In this document: one piece after another, positions 1 through 6,718 of the stretch
Layout of the letters: each line of letters starts with the position of its first letter
How positions within the stretch are numbered: the first letter of the stretch is position 1
Origin: Bacillota bacterium
GTDB lineage: Bacteria > Eremiobacterota > SpSt-956 > JAKJGF01
Direction of reading: 5' to 3'
Assembly (NCBI GenBank): GCA_029555925.1
Contig: JAKPQU010000150.1
Span: 1-10,250 of the forward strand
DNA: 10,250 nucleotides
Made by a program: the position numbers and the translations under genes
Notes under the pieces: generated by a model
Seen by the model: only the letters and a program-made list of their open reading frames with translations
What the model was told of the DNA's origin: nothing
The model's database searches: none

Positions 1-54
1 GAAGGTGTATTGGAAGCTATAAACATAGCCTTTTTAAAAACACCCTCTCCTTAA
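1..54 (+). CDS. possible C-terminal end of an upstream gene (partial)
   Basis: Frame 1 is open from the window edge and ends at TAA 52-54, giving 17 residues that end in KTPSP. The first residues (EGVLEAINIAF) look protein-like, but the last few codons run into the C/T-rich repeat that continues to base 75. Frame 3 is also open, to TAA at 117-119, but would read straight through the palindrome, so frame 1 is preferred. Seventeen residues are too few to assign a family, and no gene may end here at all. Confidence 0.3.
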   Translation, partial: EGVLEAINIAFLKTPSP

Positions 55-55
55 T

Positions 56-75
56 CCTCTCCCTCAAGGGAGAGG
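56..75. repeat. short perfect palindrome (REP-like)
   Basis: Two 9-bp arms, cctctccct (56-64) and agggagagg (67-75), are perfect reverse complements around a 2-nt centre. No T-run follows, so it is not a standard Rho-independent terminator. C/T-rich palindromes of this form are common dispersed intergenic repeats in bacteria (general knowledge). It could still shape the 3' end of the transcript from the left-edge gene. Confidence 0.5.
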
Positions 76-181
76 AAATAAGAGGCAAATCCTTTAAGCA
101 GAAATACAATATTCCTTAACTTAATGACATTGCGCGTAACGGGAGGGACACGTTTATTACATGCTTATGCTCAGGTCAGTA

Positions 182-187
182 TATAAT
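182..187 (+). promoter_or_regulatory. possible sigma-70 -10 hexamer for the M24 peptidase gene
   Basis: The hexamer TATAAT matches the -10 consensus exactly and lies 39 nt before the ATG at 227. No good TTGACA-like -35 hexamer sits 16-19 nt upstream, and there is no extended TGn motif. In A/T-rich DNA a perfect hexamer can arise by chance, so this is only a candidate. If it is real, the heptad repeat at 191-211 lies in the 5' leader of the mRNA. Confidence 0.3.
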
Positions 188-190
188 CCA

Positions 191-211
191 CTTCACTTTT
201 CACCCTTCACC
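191..211. repeat. heptad tandem repeat, three units
   Basis: Three consecutive 7-bp units: cttcact (191), tttcacc (198) and cttcacc (205). They lie between the -10-like hexamer and the ribosome binding site (agagg, 217-221) of the peptidase gene. A single reverse-oriented unit, cgtaacg, occurs at 135-141 in the same gap. The units fit the NNTCACN consensus shared by the other gap repeats in this window. Confidence 0.5.
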
Positions 212-226
212 AAATAAGAGGTATTT

Positions 227-1315
227 ATGGAAAAAAAAGTTTTTATAAGAAGAATCGAACAATTCAAAGTATTAATGGCACAGAACTCCCTGGATTACTG
301 TATAGCAACTCCCGGGACAAATTTTTATTATATGACCGGCATAGATACGTTTCGTATGGAGAGATTTATCGGAGTCATTCTACCGGCAGAAGGTGAACCA
401 TTTATCATATGTCCTTCCTTTGAGGAAGAAAGGCTCAGAAAAGACACTTTTATCAGTGATTTCTATCCCTGGAAAGAAGAAGATAATCCCTATGAAATAC
501 TCGGAAAAATTATTAAAAAGAGACGGAGAAAATATGGTACCACAGGCCTGGAACCTACGACTCATTTTGAAACATTTATAAAACTGAAAGAACATATGTC
601 GGCAATAGAATTCAGAGACGGAGGTTTCCTGTTTTCTGACATGAGACGAAAAAAAACAGATGAAGAAATAAAAGCTTTAAGGAAAGCAGTAGATGTAACG
701 GAAGAAAATATAGACTTCAGCCTGAAGCATTTAAAGACAGGCATGAAAGAACATGAACTGAAAAAATATATTACAGGAGACGAGAAACTGGTTCAGTTCG
801 GTGAAACATCTTCCTATCCACACTCGGAAGGAGGAGAAAATATTTTACAAAAAAATGATGTTGTTCTTATAGACAAAGGGGATATATGGGAAAAATATCA
901 TTCTGATATTACAAGAACTGCTTATTTCGGCAGTGTATGTGAAGAATTTTTAAAGATCTGGCATATAGTAAGACAGGCACGAGATGCAGCAATAGAAAAA
1001 GCATGCCCCGGTATTCCCTGTGAACTTGTAGATAAAGCCGCAAGGGATGTAATTGAAAAAGAAGGTTACGGAGCCTGTTTCACCCACAGAACAGGCCATG
1101 GTCTCGGTCTTGACATACATGAAACTCCTTATCTTGTAAAAGGAAATAGAGAATTTCTTGAGCCGGGAAATGTAGTTACCATAGAACCAGGTATTTATCT
1201 TCCCGGAAAATTCGGAGTAAGGATTGAAGAAGATGTAGTTATTACGGAGACAGGGAGGGAGATTCTTTCAAGAAATCCGGAAAACCCTGTTATTATAGAG
1301 GATTTATCTCTATAA
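227..1315 (+). CDS. M24 family metallopeptidase (Xaa-Pro aminopeptidase/dipeptidase type)
   Basis: A 362-residue, probably cytoplasmic metallopeptidase expected to cleave N-terminal Xaa-Pro bonds. Residues ~5-135 form a creatinase-like N-terminal domain and ~145-350 the pita-bread catalytic domain. All five dinuclear metal ligands of the family are visible: D216, D227 (in SDITRT), H291 (in GHGLG), E320 (in TIEPG) and E334 (in RIEED). H199 (YPHS) matches the usual substrate-binding His. The start is supported by agagg at 217-221, 5 nt before ATG. Length is normal for the family. The stretch between GMKEHELKKYI (172-182) and LVQFGE (188-193) looks about 15 residues shorter than I would expect, without loss of a catalytic residue. 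The exact substrate, and PepP versus PepQ, cannot be told. No signal peptide. The next gene follows after 46 nt on the same strand. Confidence 0.92.
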   Translation: MEKKVFIRRIEQFKVLMAQNSLDYCIATPGTNFYYMTGIDTFRMERFIGVILPAEGEPFIICPSFEEERLRKDTFISDFYPWKEEDNPYEILGKIIKKRRRKYGTTGLEPTTHFETFIKLKEHMSAIEFRDGGFLFSDMRRKKTDEEIKALRKAVDVTEENIDFSLKHLKTGMKEHELKKYITGDEKLVQFGETSSYPHSEGGENILQKNDVVLIDKGDIWEKYHSDITRTAYFGSVCEEFLKIWHIVRQARDAAIEKACPGIPCELVDKAARDVIEKEGYGACFTHRTGHGLGLDIHETPYLVKGNREFLEPGNVVTIEPGIYLPGKFGVRIEEDVVITETGREILSRNPENPVIIEDLSL

Positions 1316-1361
1316 TTATAGAATACCTTCCCTGAAAACTTCAAAGGAAAGGAAATTTTTC

Positions 1362-2174
1362 ATGAAAAATCTTATATTTATTCTGCTCATATCAATATTA
1401 ATTACTGTTCCTGCTTTTGCAGAAAATTTTGGGGAACAGGATTTTATCGGAAATTTTATCATTACAGACCCCCTGTGTTCTTACAATCATTATCATGGTG
1501 AAATTATCCTGTCAGATAACGGCAAAGGGAAATCAAAAGAGTATGTAGACAATAAAGAGTTCGAACCTTTCTACGGAGATATGAAAGATAAAGACGGTTA
1601 TATACCTCTGAAATGGTCTTTTGACGAACATAGAAAAGAATTGATTATTGACTGGACAATGAATGGCGCATATGACAGGCTGGCTTATTTTAAAAGCACC
1701 GTAACAGGAGATATAAATAATTTTACCATTAAAGGTTTTTCCTCTGACAATACAGTCTGTCAGCTTAATTTTACAAGAATAGAAGGAGATTTTATAAAAG
1801 CTGTACCTGTAATCAAACTTAAATCACAGGATTTTGTCGGACTTTTTGAAATAAAAAAACCTGAAGGTGATAATTACTGCGGTGACGTTGTTCTTATGAG
1901 TGACGGAACAGGGAAAACACGGGAATATATGAACAATAAACCTTTCGTTCCCGCCCACCCGGAGGCTCTCGACAAAGATGGTTATTCTCCTGTAAAATGG
2001 ACCTATAACGAAGAAACTATGGAGCTAACCTTTGACTGGAGTTGCGGAGGTATTTACAAAGGGCTGTCATGCTTTAACGGTAAAGTTACAGGTAACGGAA
2101 AGACCTTTACCCTGAGCGGTGTATGGGTCAACGGAAAGACCGGTGAATTGAATTTTATAAAACAGGATAAATAA
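1362..2174 (+). CDS. secreted protein of unknown family with two tandem homologous domains
   Basis: I do not recognise the family. The 270-residue product begins with a clear Sec signal peptide (hydrophobic 4-17, probable cleavage after AFA, residue 20). The rest is one domain present twice: residues ~26-139 and ~156-267. Shared landmarks are QDF(I/V)G (26, 156), a K..EY..NK.F.P segment (58-70, 185-197), DKDGY.P.KW (76-85, 204-213), a short DW motif (97-98, 225-226) and an LNF near each end (135-137, 263-265). Alternating polar and hydrophobic segments suggest beta structure, and a lipocalin-like or beta-sandwich fold is only a guess. One or two Cys per copy occur at non-equivalent places. 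Start: aagga at 1349-1353, 8 nt before ATG. It follows the peptidase gene by 46 nt and may share its transcript. The stop codon abuts a heptad repeat array. Confidence 0.85.
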   Translation: MKNLIFILLISILITVPAFAENFGEQDFIGNFIITDPLCSYNHYHGEIILSDNGKGKSKEYVDNKEFEPFYGDMKDKDGYIPLKWSFDEHRKELIIDWTMNGAYDRLAYFKSTVTGDINNFTIKGFSSDNTVCQLNFTRIEGDFIKAVPVIKLKSQDFVGLFEIKKPEGDNYCGDVVLMSDGTGKTREYMNNKPFVPAHPEALDKDGYSPVKWTYNEETMELTFDWSCGGIYKGLSCFNGKVTGNGKTFTLSGVWVNGKTGELNFIKQDK

Positions 2175-2244
2175 TAAGCAGTAAGCAATGAGTAGTGAGT
2201 AAAATATAACATTGTTACTCACTACTCACCACTCACTATTCACT
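2173..2244. repeat. inverted heptad arrays forming a 14-bp perfect stem
   Basis: Four reverse-oriented 7-bp units (aataagc 2173, agtaagc 2180, aatgagt 2187, agtgagt 2194) are followed, after a short spacer, by four forward units (actcact 2217, actcacc 2224, actcact 2231, attcact 2238). The arms 2189-2202 and 2215-2228 are perfectly complementary over 14 bp around a 12-nt loop. The array begins inside the stop codon of the upstream gene and ends 16 nt before the next start. It could act as a transcript 3'-end structure, but there is no T-run. Confidence 0.8.
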
Positions 2245-2260
2245 CAAATTCCAATAAGTT

Positions 2261-3133
2261 ATGAAATTACAAAGATTAACCCTGATTTTTATTATACTAT
2301 GTGCATGTATTTTTACAACAGGCTGCCCTTCCAGCCATGATAAAGTTCCGGCAAAAAAAAAGGCCTTTATAACTATTAAAGGCTCTGACACGCTGGAACT
2401 CACCCTTAACAGCCTGGCAAAAGAATTCACGAAAAAAAATCCATCTGTTGAAATCTCTATAGAAGGAGGAGGCACCACTACAGGCATAGAAGGTTTATTG
2501 AATAAAACAACAGATATAGCTGCCGCATCACGGCCAATCAATGACAAAGAATTAAAATTTGCAGATGACAACAGTATTGAAATAAAAGAACATCCACTGG
2601 CGCGGGATGCAGCAATTATAATTATTAACCCGGAAAACAGTATTAAAGCCCTGTCTTTAAATGATATTGAGAAAATATTTACCGGTATATTTACCACGTG
2701 GGAAGAAACAGGGGGCAGTAAGTTACCGTTAACTATTTACAACAATCCACCTGACTCGGGAACCTATAGTTTTTTCAAAGAAGATGTTTTAAAAAGAAAT
2801 AATTTTACAGACATAGCCAAAACGATGGGAAAACCATCCGATATTATTCGTGCCGTCGTCATGGATCCGGGAGGTATAGGCTATACAGGCTACCAGTATT
2901 ATGTTATTGCATCCGATATGGTCAGGGCAATTGCTATTAAAAGTACAAACAACTCACGGCCTGTTATGCCTTCCAGAGAAAATATTATAAAAGGCCTTTA
3001 TCCATTATCCAGAACCCTTTATTTATATAGTACAGGTGACACATCACAGGAAGTCATTGATTTTATCAGTTTCTGTACAGGTACAGAAGGACAGGCTATA
3101 ATAAATAAAAACGAAGCTATACCTTATCAGTGA
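2261..3133 (+). CDS. pstS: PstS-like phosphate-binding lipoprotein (periplasmic binding protein)
   Basis: A 290-residue substrate-binding protein of the PstS family, which delivers phosphate to the PstCAB importer. A hydrophobic signal segment (6-20) ends in a lipobox-like TTGC with C22 as the lipidation site. Family motifs occur in order: KGSDT (40-44), GGGTTTGIEGL (69-79), DIAAASRPI (85-93), the IF.G..T.W segment (139-147), DSGTYSFF (165-172) and GGIGYTGYQY (204-213). The Arg that usually lies four residues before SGT and binds phosphate is replaced by N162, so ligand or affinity may differ. No pstC, pstA, pstB or phoU is nearby. No Shine-Dalgarno sequence is visible before ATG 2261, which follows a hairpin by about 30 nt, so translation initiation may be weak or structure-dependent. 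Family assignment is secure; true phosphate specificity is inferred. Confidence 0.87.
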   Translation: MKLQRLTLIFIILCACIFTTGCPSSHDKVPAKKKAFITIKGSDTLELTLNSLAKEFTKKNPSVEISIEGGGTTTGIEGLLNKTTDIAAASRPINDKELKFADDNSIEIKEHPLARDAAIIIINPENSIKALSLNDIEKIFTGIFTTWEETGGSKLPLTIYNNPPDSGTYSFFKEDVLKRNNFTDIAKTMGKPSDIIRAVVMDPGGIGYTGYQYYVIASDMVRAIAIKSTNNSRPVMPSRENIIKGLYPLSRTLYLYSTGDTSQEVIDFISFCTGTEGQAIINKNEAIPYQ

Positions 3134-3177
3134 ACAGAGCTTGCTATCATAGTTATCATAGTGTAAGTTAATCCTCG

Positions 3178-3205
3178 CGTGACGCGTGACGCGTCATGCG
3201 TCACG
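3178..3205. repeat. 28-bp near-perfect palindrome made of four heptads
   Basis: Units are cgtgacg at 3178 and 3185, cgtcatg at 3192 and cgtcacg at 3199. The first half is the reverse complement of the second with one mismatch (a G-T pair). It overlaps an in-frame GTG at 3186 that could be mistaken for the channel gene start. A separate 9-bp direct repeat, tatcatagt, lies just upstream (3145-3153 and 3154-3162). Confidence 0.8.
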
Positions 3206-3228
3206 AAGTAATAAAACTAACTGTAATC

Positions 3229-3232
3229 GGAG
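3229..3232 (+). promoter_or_regulatory. ribosome binding site that decides a TTG start for the channel gene
   Basis: GGAG lies 7 nt before TTG 3240-3242, an ideal spacing. The alternative in-frame GTG at 3186 lies inside the palindromic heptad repeat and has no Shine-Dalgarno sequence. The 18 extra residues it would add (beginning TRHASRSN) are polar and encoded partly by the repeat. No in-frame ATG occurs near the start of the hydrophobic S1 segment. Confidence 0.75.
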
Positions 3233-3239
3233 TATAACA

Positions 3240-5183
3240 TTGAATTTCATAAGAAAATATACAAAGAAACTTTTCGCAAATAAATATGTCGATCTCTGTG
3301 TCATATTCGTAGTTTTCTGCTCAATAATTTTACTGGTTTTCGAAACCATGGCCGGATTTGAGATTAACCAGAAAACCATAGAAGTATTATCTACCAGAAT
3401 AGATCCGGATAAACTGGATGCAGTGGAAACTCTGGCAAACAGAAGGTTCTCATCGGAAGAATTAACAGCTATATTAGAGCAGTCATGGCTGAAAATTGAT
3501 GAAGAAAAAGATTTTTACGAAATTAATGATGATGCAGAAAGATTAATAAACAAATTAAAACATGATGACGGAAAAACAGTAATGTTATTAAAATACAGCA
3601 AATTTACTGAAGAAGAATTGAGGGCTAAACTGGGAGAACTTGATTTTATACCAGTAGAAATAGAGAAAATCCTTCTTCATTGTACGGTAAACAATGAAAA
3701 TCTGAAGAATAAACTTCCTGCCAATAAATTGAAGTTTATAAAATCAATGAAATTTAAAGAATTCAAACAAGACATTTTAAGAAAAAAACTGGAAGAAGCG
3801 GCATTTAACAGGCTGGAAATCAATATAGTTCTTTCCCATACGTCGAAATTAAGATTCAATCAAAATGAAATAGAGTTAATTCTGAAAGAAAGCCAGCTTA
3901 TGTTCCCTCTGTCTGAAGAGACAAAGATTTTCATAATAAGCCTCGATGATATAATAATAACTTTCTTTATAGTTGAACTTACATTGAGATATCTTTCATG
4001 CGATAATTATAAAATCTTTTTTGCCAGATACTGGCTTGATATTATCGCAGTAGTTCCGCTCTTCAGGGTATTCAGACTGAGCAGGGTTTTTATTCTCTTA
4101 CGACTCTTCCGTGTAATGTCTTTTGCAGTTCTCCTGGGAAGACACCTGTCATTCTTTTCGTCTGTATTCAACAAAAGATGGATAGATTTCTTTCTAATTT
4201 TAATATTTTTGATATTTGTCGTAACCTTCGGGACTCTGGGATTAATTTCTTCAGAGCCAAGACTTCATCCTACGCCGGAAAATTGTTTCTGGACCATAGT
4301 CTATACATTTTTCTTCGGCCAGTATTTTGCGGAATTTCCCGATACTCTTATGGGAAAGATAACAGTACTCATTGTAGTCATTGCAGGTATGAGTATATTT
4401 GCCATATTAATAGGCACAGTTTCTGCCATAATGATGGAAAAATTCAAGGAGGGTATAATCATGAGAAAAACCAGTTTTGACATACTGGAAAACCATATAA
4501 TAATATGCGGATGGGAACAGAAAACTCCGCAGATAATAAAAGAATTACAGGCATCTGCAGAATATAAAAACGCTGATATTGTGTTGATCTCGGACAGAGA
4601 AGATTTTATGAATATGGATTTAAAGAGGCTTAATATAAAGACAGATCGTATATACCTTATGCAGGGCGATTTTACAGATCCGAATATATTACGAAAAGCC
4701 AATATTAACTCTGCAAAGATTGCCATTATACTTCCTGACAGATCCGGTGAAAGAAACAACAGAGATATAGATGCACGAACAGTTCTTACGGCTCTCACAA
4801 TAGAAAAGCTTAACCATACTGTCTATAGCTGTGCAGAGCTGCTGGATTCCGAATATGAAAGCCATATGAGAATGGGGAATGTAAATGAAGTAATACTCGG
4901 CGGTTACTACAGCGGTCTCATAGCCGCCCATGCAGCGATGAATGAAAACATTGTACCCTTTATAAGAAATATAGTTCCTTCTCAGGCAGAAAATAAATTT
5001 CAGAATATTCAGCTTCCGGAAGATTTAATAGGGAAAGAATTCGGTGAAGTAATAACAGAACTCAGAAAAAAACAGAAGACCCTTCCTGTAGGAGTAAAAA
5101 CTTCAGAAGGGGAATTAATTATAAATCCATCAGAATATATTATGAAAAAAGGAGATTACCTGATAGGCCTGGTAAATAAGTGA
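3240..5183 (+). CDS. voltage-sensor-type cation channel with RCK (TrkA-N/TrkA-C) domains and atypical pore
   Basis: A 647-residue membrane protein from TTG 3240. Helices: S1 ~17-37, S2 ~229-252, S3 ~264-275, S4 ~276-299 with Arg at 276, 279, 282, 288 and 291 (every third residue, a voltage-sensor pattern), S5 ~314-336, pore helix ~348-357 and S6 ~372-400. A RCK/TrkA-N domain (~415-575, opening HIIICGW) and a TrkA-C domain (~585-647) follow, as in K+ channels gated by cytoplasmic ligands. Two oddities: the pore loop reads FFFGQYFAEFP (357-367) where a TVGYGD-like filter is expected, so K+ selectivity is doubtful; and S1 and S2 are separated by ~190 residues containing six copies of F-x3-(E/I)-(I/L)-x2-(I/V/K)-L. 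The TrkA-N nucleotide loop (GWEQKTPQ) lacks GxGxxG, so NAD binding is unlikely. It faces the minus-strand TPR gene across 45 nt. Confidence 0.85.
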   Translation: MNFIRKYTKKLFANKYVDLCVIFVVFCSIILLVFETMAGFEINQKTIEVLSTRIDPDKLDAVETLANRRFSSEELTAILEQSWLKIDEEKDFYEINDDAERLINKLKHDDGKTVMLLKYSKFTEEELRAKLGELDFIPVEIEKILLHCTVNNENLKNKLPANKLKFIKSMKFKEFKQDILRKKLEEAAFNRLEINIVLSHTSKLRFNQNEIELILKESQLMFPLSEETKIFIISLDDIIITFFIVELTLRYLSCDNYKIFFARYWLDIIAVVPLFRVFRLSRVFILLRLFRVMSFAVLLGRHLSFFSSVFNKRWIDFFLILIFLIFVVTFGTLGLISSEPRLHPTPENCFWTIVYTFFFGQYFAEFPDTLMGKITVLIVVIAGMSIFAILIGTVSAIMMEKFKEGIIMRKTSFDILENHIIICGWEQKTPQIIKELQASAEYKNADIVLISDREDFMNMDLKRLNIKTDRIYLMQGDFTDPNILRKANINSAKIAIILPDRSGERNNRDIDARTVLTALTIEKLNHTVYSCAELLDSEYESHMRMGNVNEVILGGYYSGLIAAHAAMNENIVPFIRNIVPSQAENKFQNIQLPEDLIGKEFGEVITELRKKQKTLPVGVKTSEGELIINPSEYIMKKGDYLIGLVNK

Positions 5184-5205
5184 GCATAAATTTATGTCAC
5201 TTACC

Positions 5206-5226
5206 GGTCACTGGTCACTGGTCACT
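5206..5226. repeat. three perfect heptads (ggtcact)
   Basis: The unit ggtcact is repeated exactly at 5206, 5213 and 5220. A single gtcact at 5196 is out of register. The array fills most of the 45-nt gap between two convergent genes (channel and TPR protein) and ends 2 nt from the TPR stop codon. No inverted partner is present here. Confidence 0.85.
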
Positions 5227-5228
5227 GT

Positions 5229-6521
5229 TTAATTATACCATATGTAATTTTCATCAGGTGCCAGTTTTACTGCCTTTTCATAGCATTTTTTCGATTCATC
5301 ATATTTTCCCTGATGATATAAAATAAGCCCTTTATGGTACCAGCCTTCTGCAAATTTCTGATTGATTGCCAGTGCTTTATCACATAATTTCATTGATTCT
5401 TCAATGTTTCCCTGAAAATACAAGATCATACTCTTATAATACCAGGCATCTACAAACTTCGGATCCAGTTCCAGTGATTTATCGATAGATTTCAATGCTT
5501 CTTTAAAATCTTTCAGATAACACAGAGTCATACCTCTTGTAAAATAGGCCTCTGCCGAATTAGGGTCAGATTTTATGGATTTATCGGCAAAATCTTTCGC
5601 TTCGTTATATTTATCCAGAGACAGTAAAACCATTGCCTTACCCGAATAAGCCAGAGAAGGCACAAGTGTTGAAACATCTTTTCCATCTTCCATCAGTTTA
5701 ATGGCTTTATCCATATATTCAAGTGCTTTACCGTGGTCTTTTTTAGCACTGTAGACCATACCTTTGTAAAACAAACTGAAAGCATGATTCGGTTCATTTT
5801 CAAGTGCCCTGTCAAACCATTCCAGAGCTTTACTCCATATACCTTTTCTGAAATAGTCACAACCTTTTAAAAACCATTCGTCAGAAGTCTGGGATCTTTC
5901 CGGAGTTTTCTCAACTTTCCCGAGAGCTTTTTCTTTATTGAAACATTCCTCCCCTTCTTTATACCTGCCGAGTTTTTTAAGAGCTTCTCCTTTATTATGC
6001 CATCCTATGGCGAAATCAGGTATTATAGTCACTGTTTTATCAAAACATTGAATCGCTCCTTCATAATCTCCAAACATGTATAAAGCCATACCCTTCGGAT
6101 ACCAGGGACATATATATTCTTCTCCTACAGTATTCGCACTGTATAAACTTTCCGGCGCAACTTCCAGGACTTTATCAAAGTATGTTACAGCTTCTTTATA
6201 CTTATCCTGTTTATACAGGGCCAATCCTTTAAAATACCATACGTCGGAACTGCCTCCTGTTATTTTTATCAGTTCATCAAAACAAGCTGAAGCTTCATCA
6301 TATTTTTTTATTTTGTATAAAGCTATAGCTTTACGAAACCATGCAATTTCACATTTCCCGTCAGCAGCCAAAACTTTATCAAAAATCGAGATGGCTTTCT
6401 CATAACTTCCTTCTTCCATCAACACATTTGCTTTATTTAATAATTCATTGGAATTTGCTGCCATAACACAGGTCATTGTCAAAATAAAAATTAAAATTAC
6501 GGAAAACATGCATCTATTCAT
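5229..6521 (-). CDS. secreted tetratricopeptide repeat (TPR) protein, about eleven repeats
   Basis: A 430-residue protein with a Sec signal peptide (hydrophobic 5-20, probable cleavage at VMA-A, residues 21-22) and then TPR repeats almost to the C-terminus. I count about eleven 34-residue units with the classic W..KG.AL....(K/D)Y.EA...(F/Y)DK.(L/I)...P pattern. The register is stretched after the third unit (an EEYICPWY segment), after the fifth (a KTPERSQT linker) and after the seventh (EDGKDVSTL). TPRs are helical-hairpin scaffolds for protein-protein binding, and no enzymatic domain is present, so it is probably a periplasmic or surface scaffold with unknown partners. The start at 6521 is preferred over an in-frame ATG at 6539 because GGAGAG lies 6 nt before it. 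It is the only minus-strand gene, divergent from the stalk-domain gene and convergent with the channel gene. Confidence 0.9.
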   Translation of the reverse strand: MNRCMFSVILIFILTMTCVMAANSNELLNKANVLMEEGSYEKAISIFDKVLAADGKCEIAWFRKAIALYKIKKYDEASACFDELIKITGGSSDVWYFKGLALYKQDKYKEAVTYFDKVLEVAPESLYSANTVGEEYICPWYPKGMALYMFGDYEGAIQCFDKTVTIIPDFAIGWHNKGEALKKLGRYKEGEECFNKEKALGKVEKTPERSQTSDEWFLKGCDYFRKGIWSKALEWFDRALENEPNHAFSLFYKGMVYSAKKDHGKALEYMDKAIKLMEDGKDVSTLVPSLAYSGKAMVLLSLDKYNEAKDFADKSIKSDPNSAEAYFTRGMTLCYLKDFKEALKSIDKSLELDPKFVDAWYYKSMILYFQGNIEESMKLCDKALAINQKFAEGWYHKGLILYHQGKYDESKKCYEKAVKLAPDENYIWYN

Positions 6522-6527
6522 TAAAGT

Positions 6528-6533
6528 CTCTCC
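6528..6533 (-). promoter_or_regulatory. ribosome binding site that decides the TPR gene start
   Basis: On the minus strand GGAGAG lies 6 nt before the ATG at 6521-6519. This motif falls inside the codons that would follow the alternative ATG at 6539, which itself has only A/T-rich sequence upstream. Starting at 6521 also puts the Arg and hydrophobic core of the signal peptide right at the N-terminus. Confidence 0.7.
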
Positions 6534-6548
6534 ATTCATATATATCTA

Positions 6549-6611
6549 CGTGAGTCGTGAGTCGTGAAAAGTGAAACTGTTCATTACGCGTCACGACTAT
6601 CACGCGTCACG
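6549..6611. repeat. inverted heptad arrays in the divergent intergenic region
   Basis: Reverse-oriented units: cgtgagt at 6549 and 6556, cgtgaaa at 6563, agtgaaa at 6570. Forward units follow: cattacg at 6582, cgtcacg at 6589, then, after a 2-nt insertion, tatcacg at 6598 and cgtcacg at 6605. The two arrays face each other and can pair imperfectly. A T-run (6613-6619) follows on the plus strand. They lie in the 197 nt between the starts of the TPR gene (minus) and the stalk-domain gene (plus), where the promoters of both should be; I could not pick out a convincing promoter for either. Confidence 0.75.
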
Positions 6612-6718
6612 ATTTTTTTATTATAAACCTTTTCTTTTAATAAGTAAAATATTTCAGAAGGAAAATCCCGATATGATGTTAAATTAACTATATCATAAAT
6701 TATGTCGGAGGTATTATT

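Noticed and set aside
2236..2697. 153-codon minus-strand frame over the PstS-like gene
   Set aside because: Opposite strand of a lipoprotein gene with a signal sequence and family motifs; its hydrophobic look is a by-product of the complementary codons.
4301..4798. 165-codon minus-strand frame inside the channel gene
   Set aside because: It lies opposite the pore and RCK region, whose plus-strand protein has clear family motifs; the antisense product has none.
6668..6696. Possible operator or promoter (tatgat and atcata arms, TATCAT -10-like) before the stalk-domain gene
   Set aside because: The arms are only 6 bp of A/T-rich sequence and no matching -35 hexamer is present.
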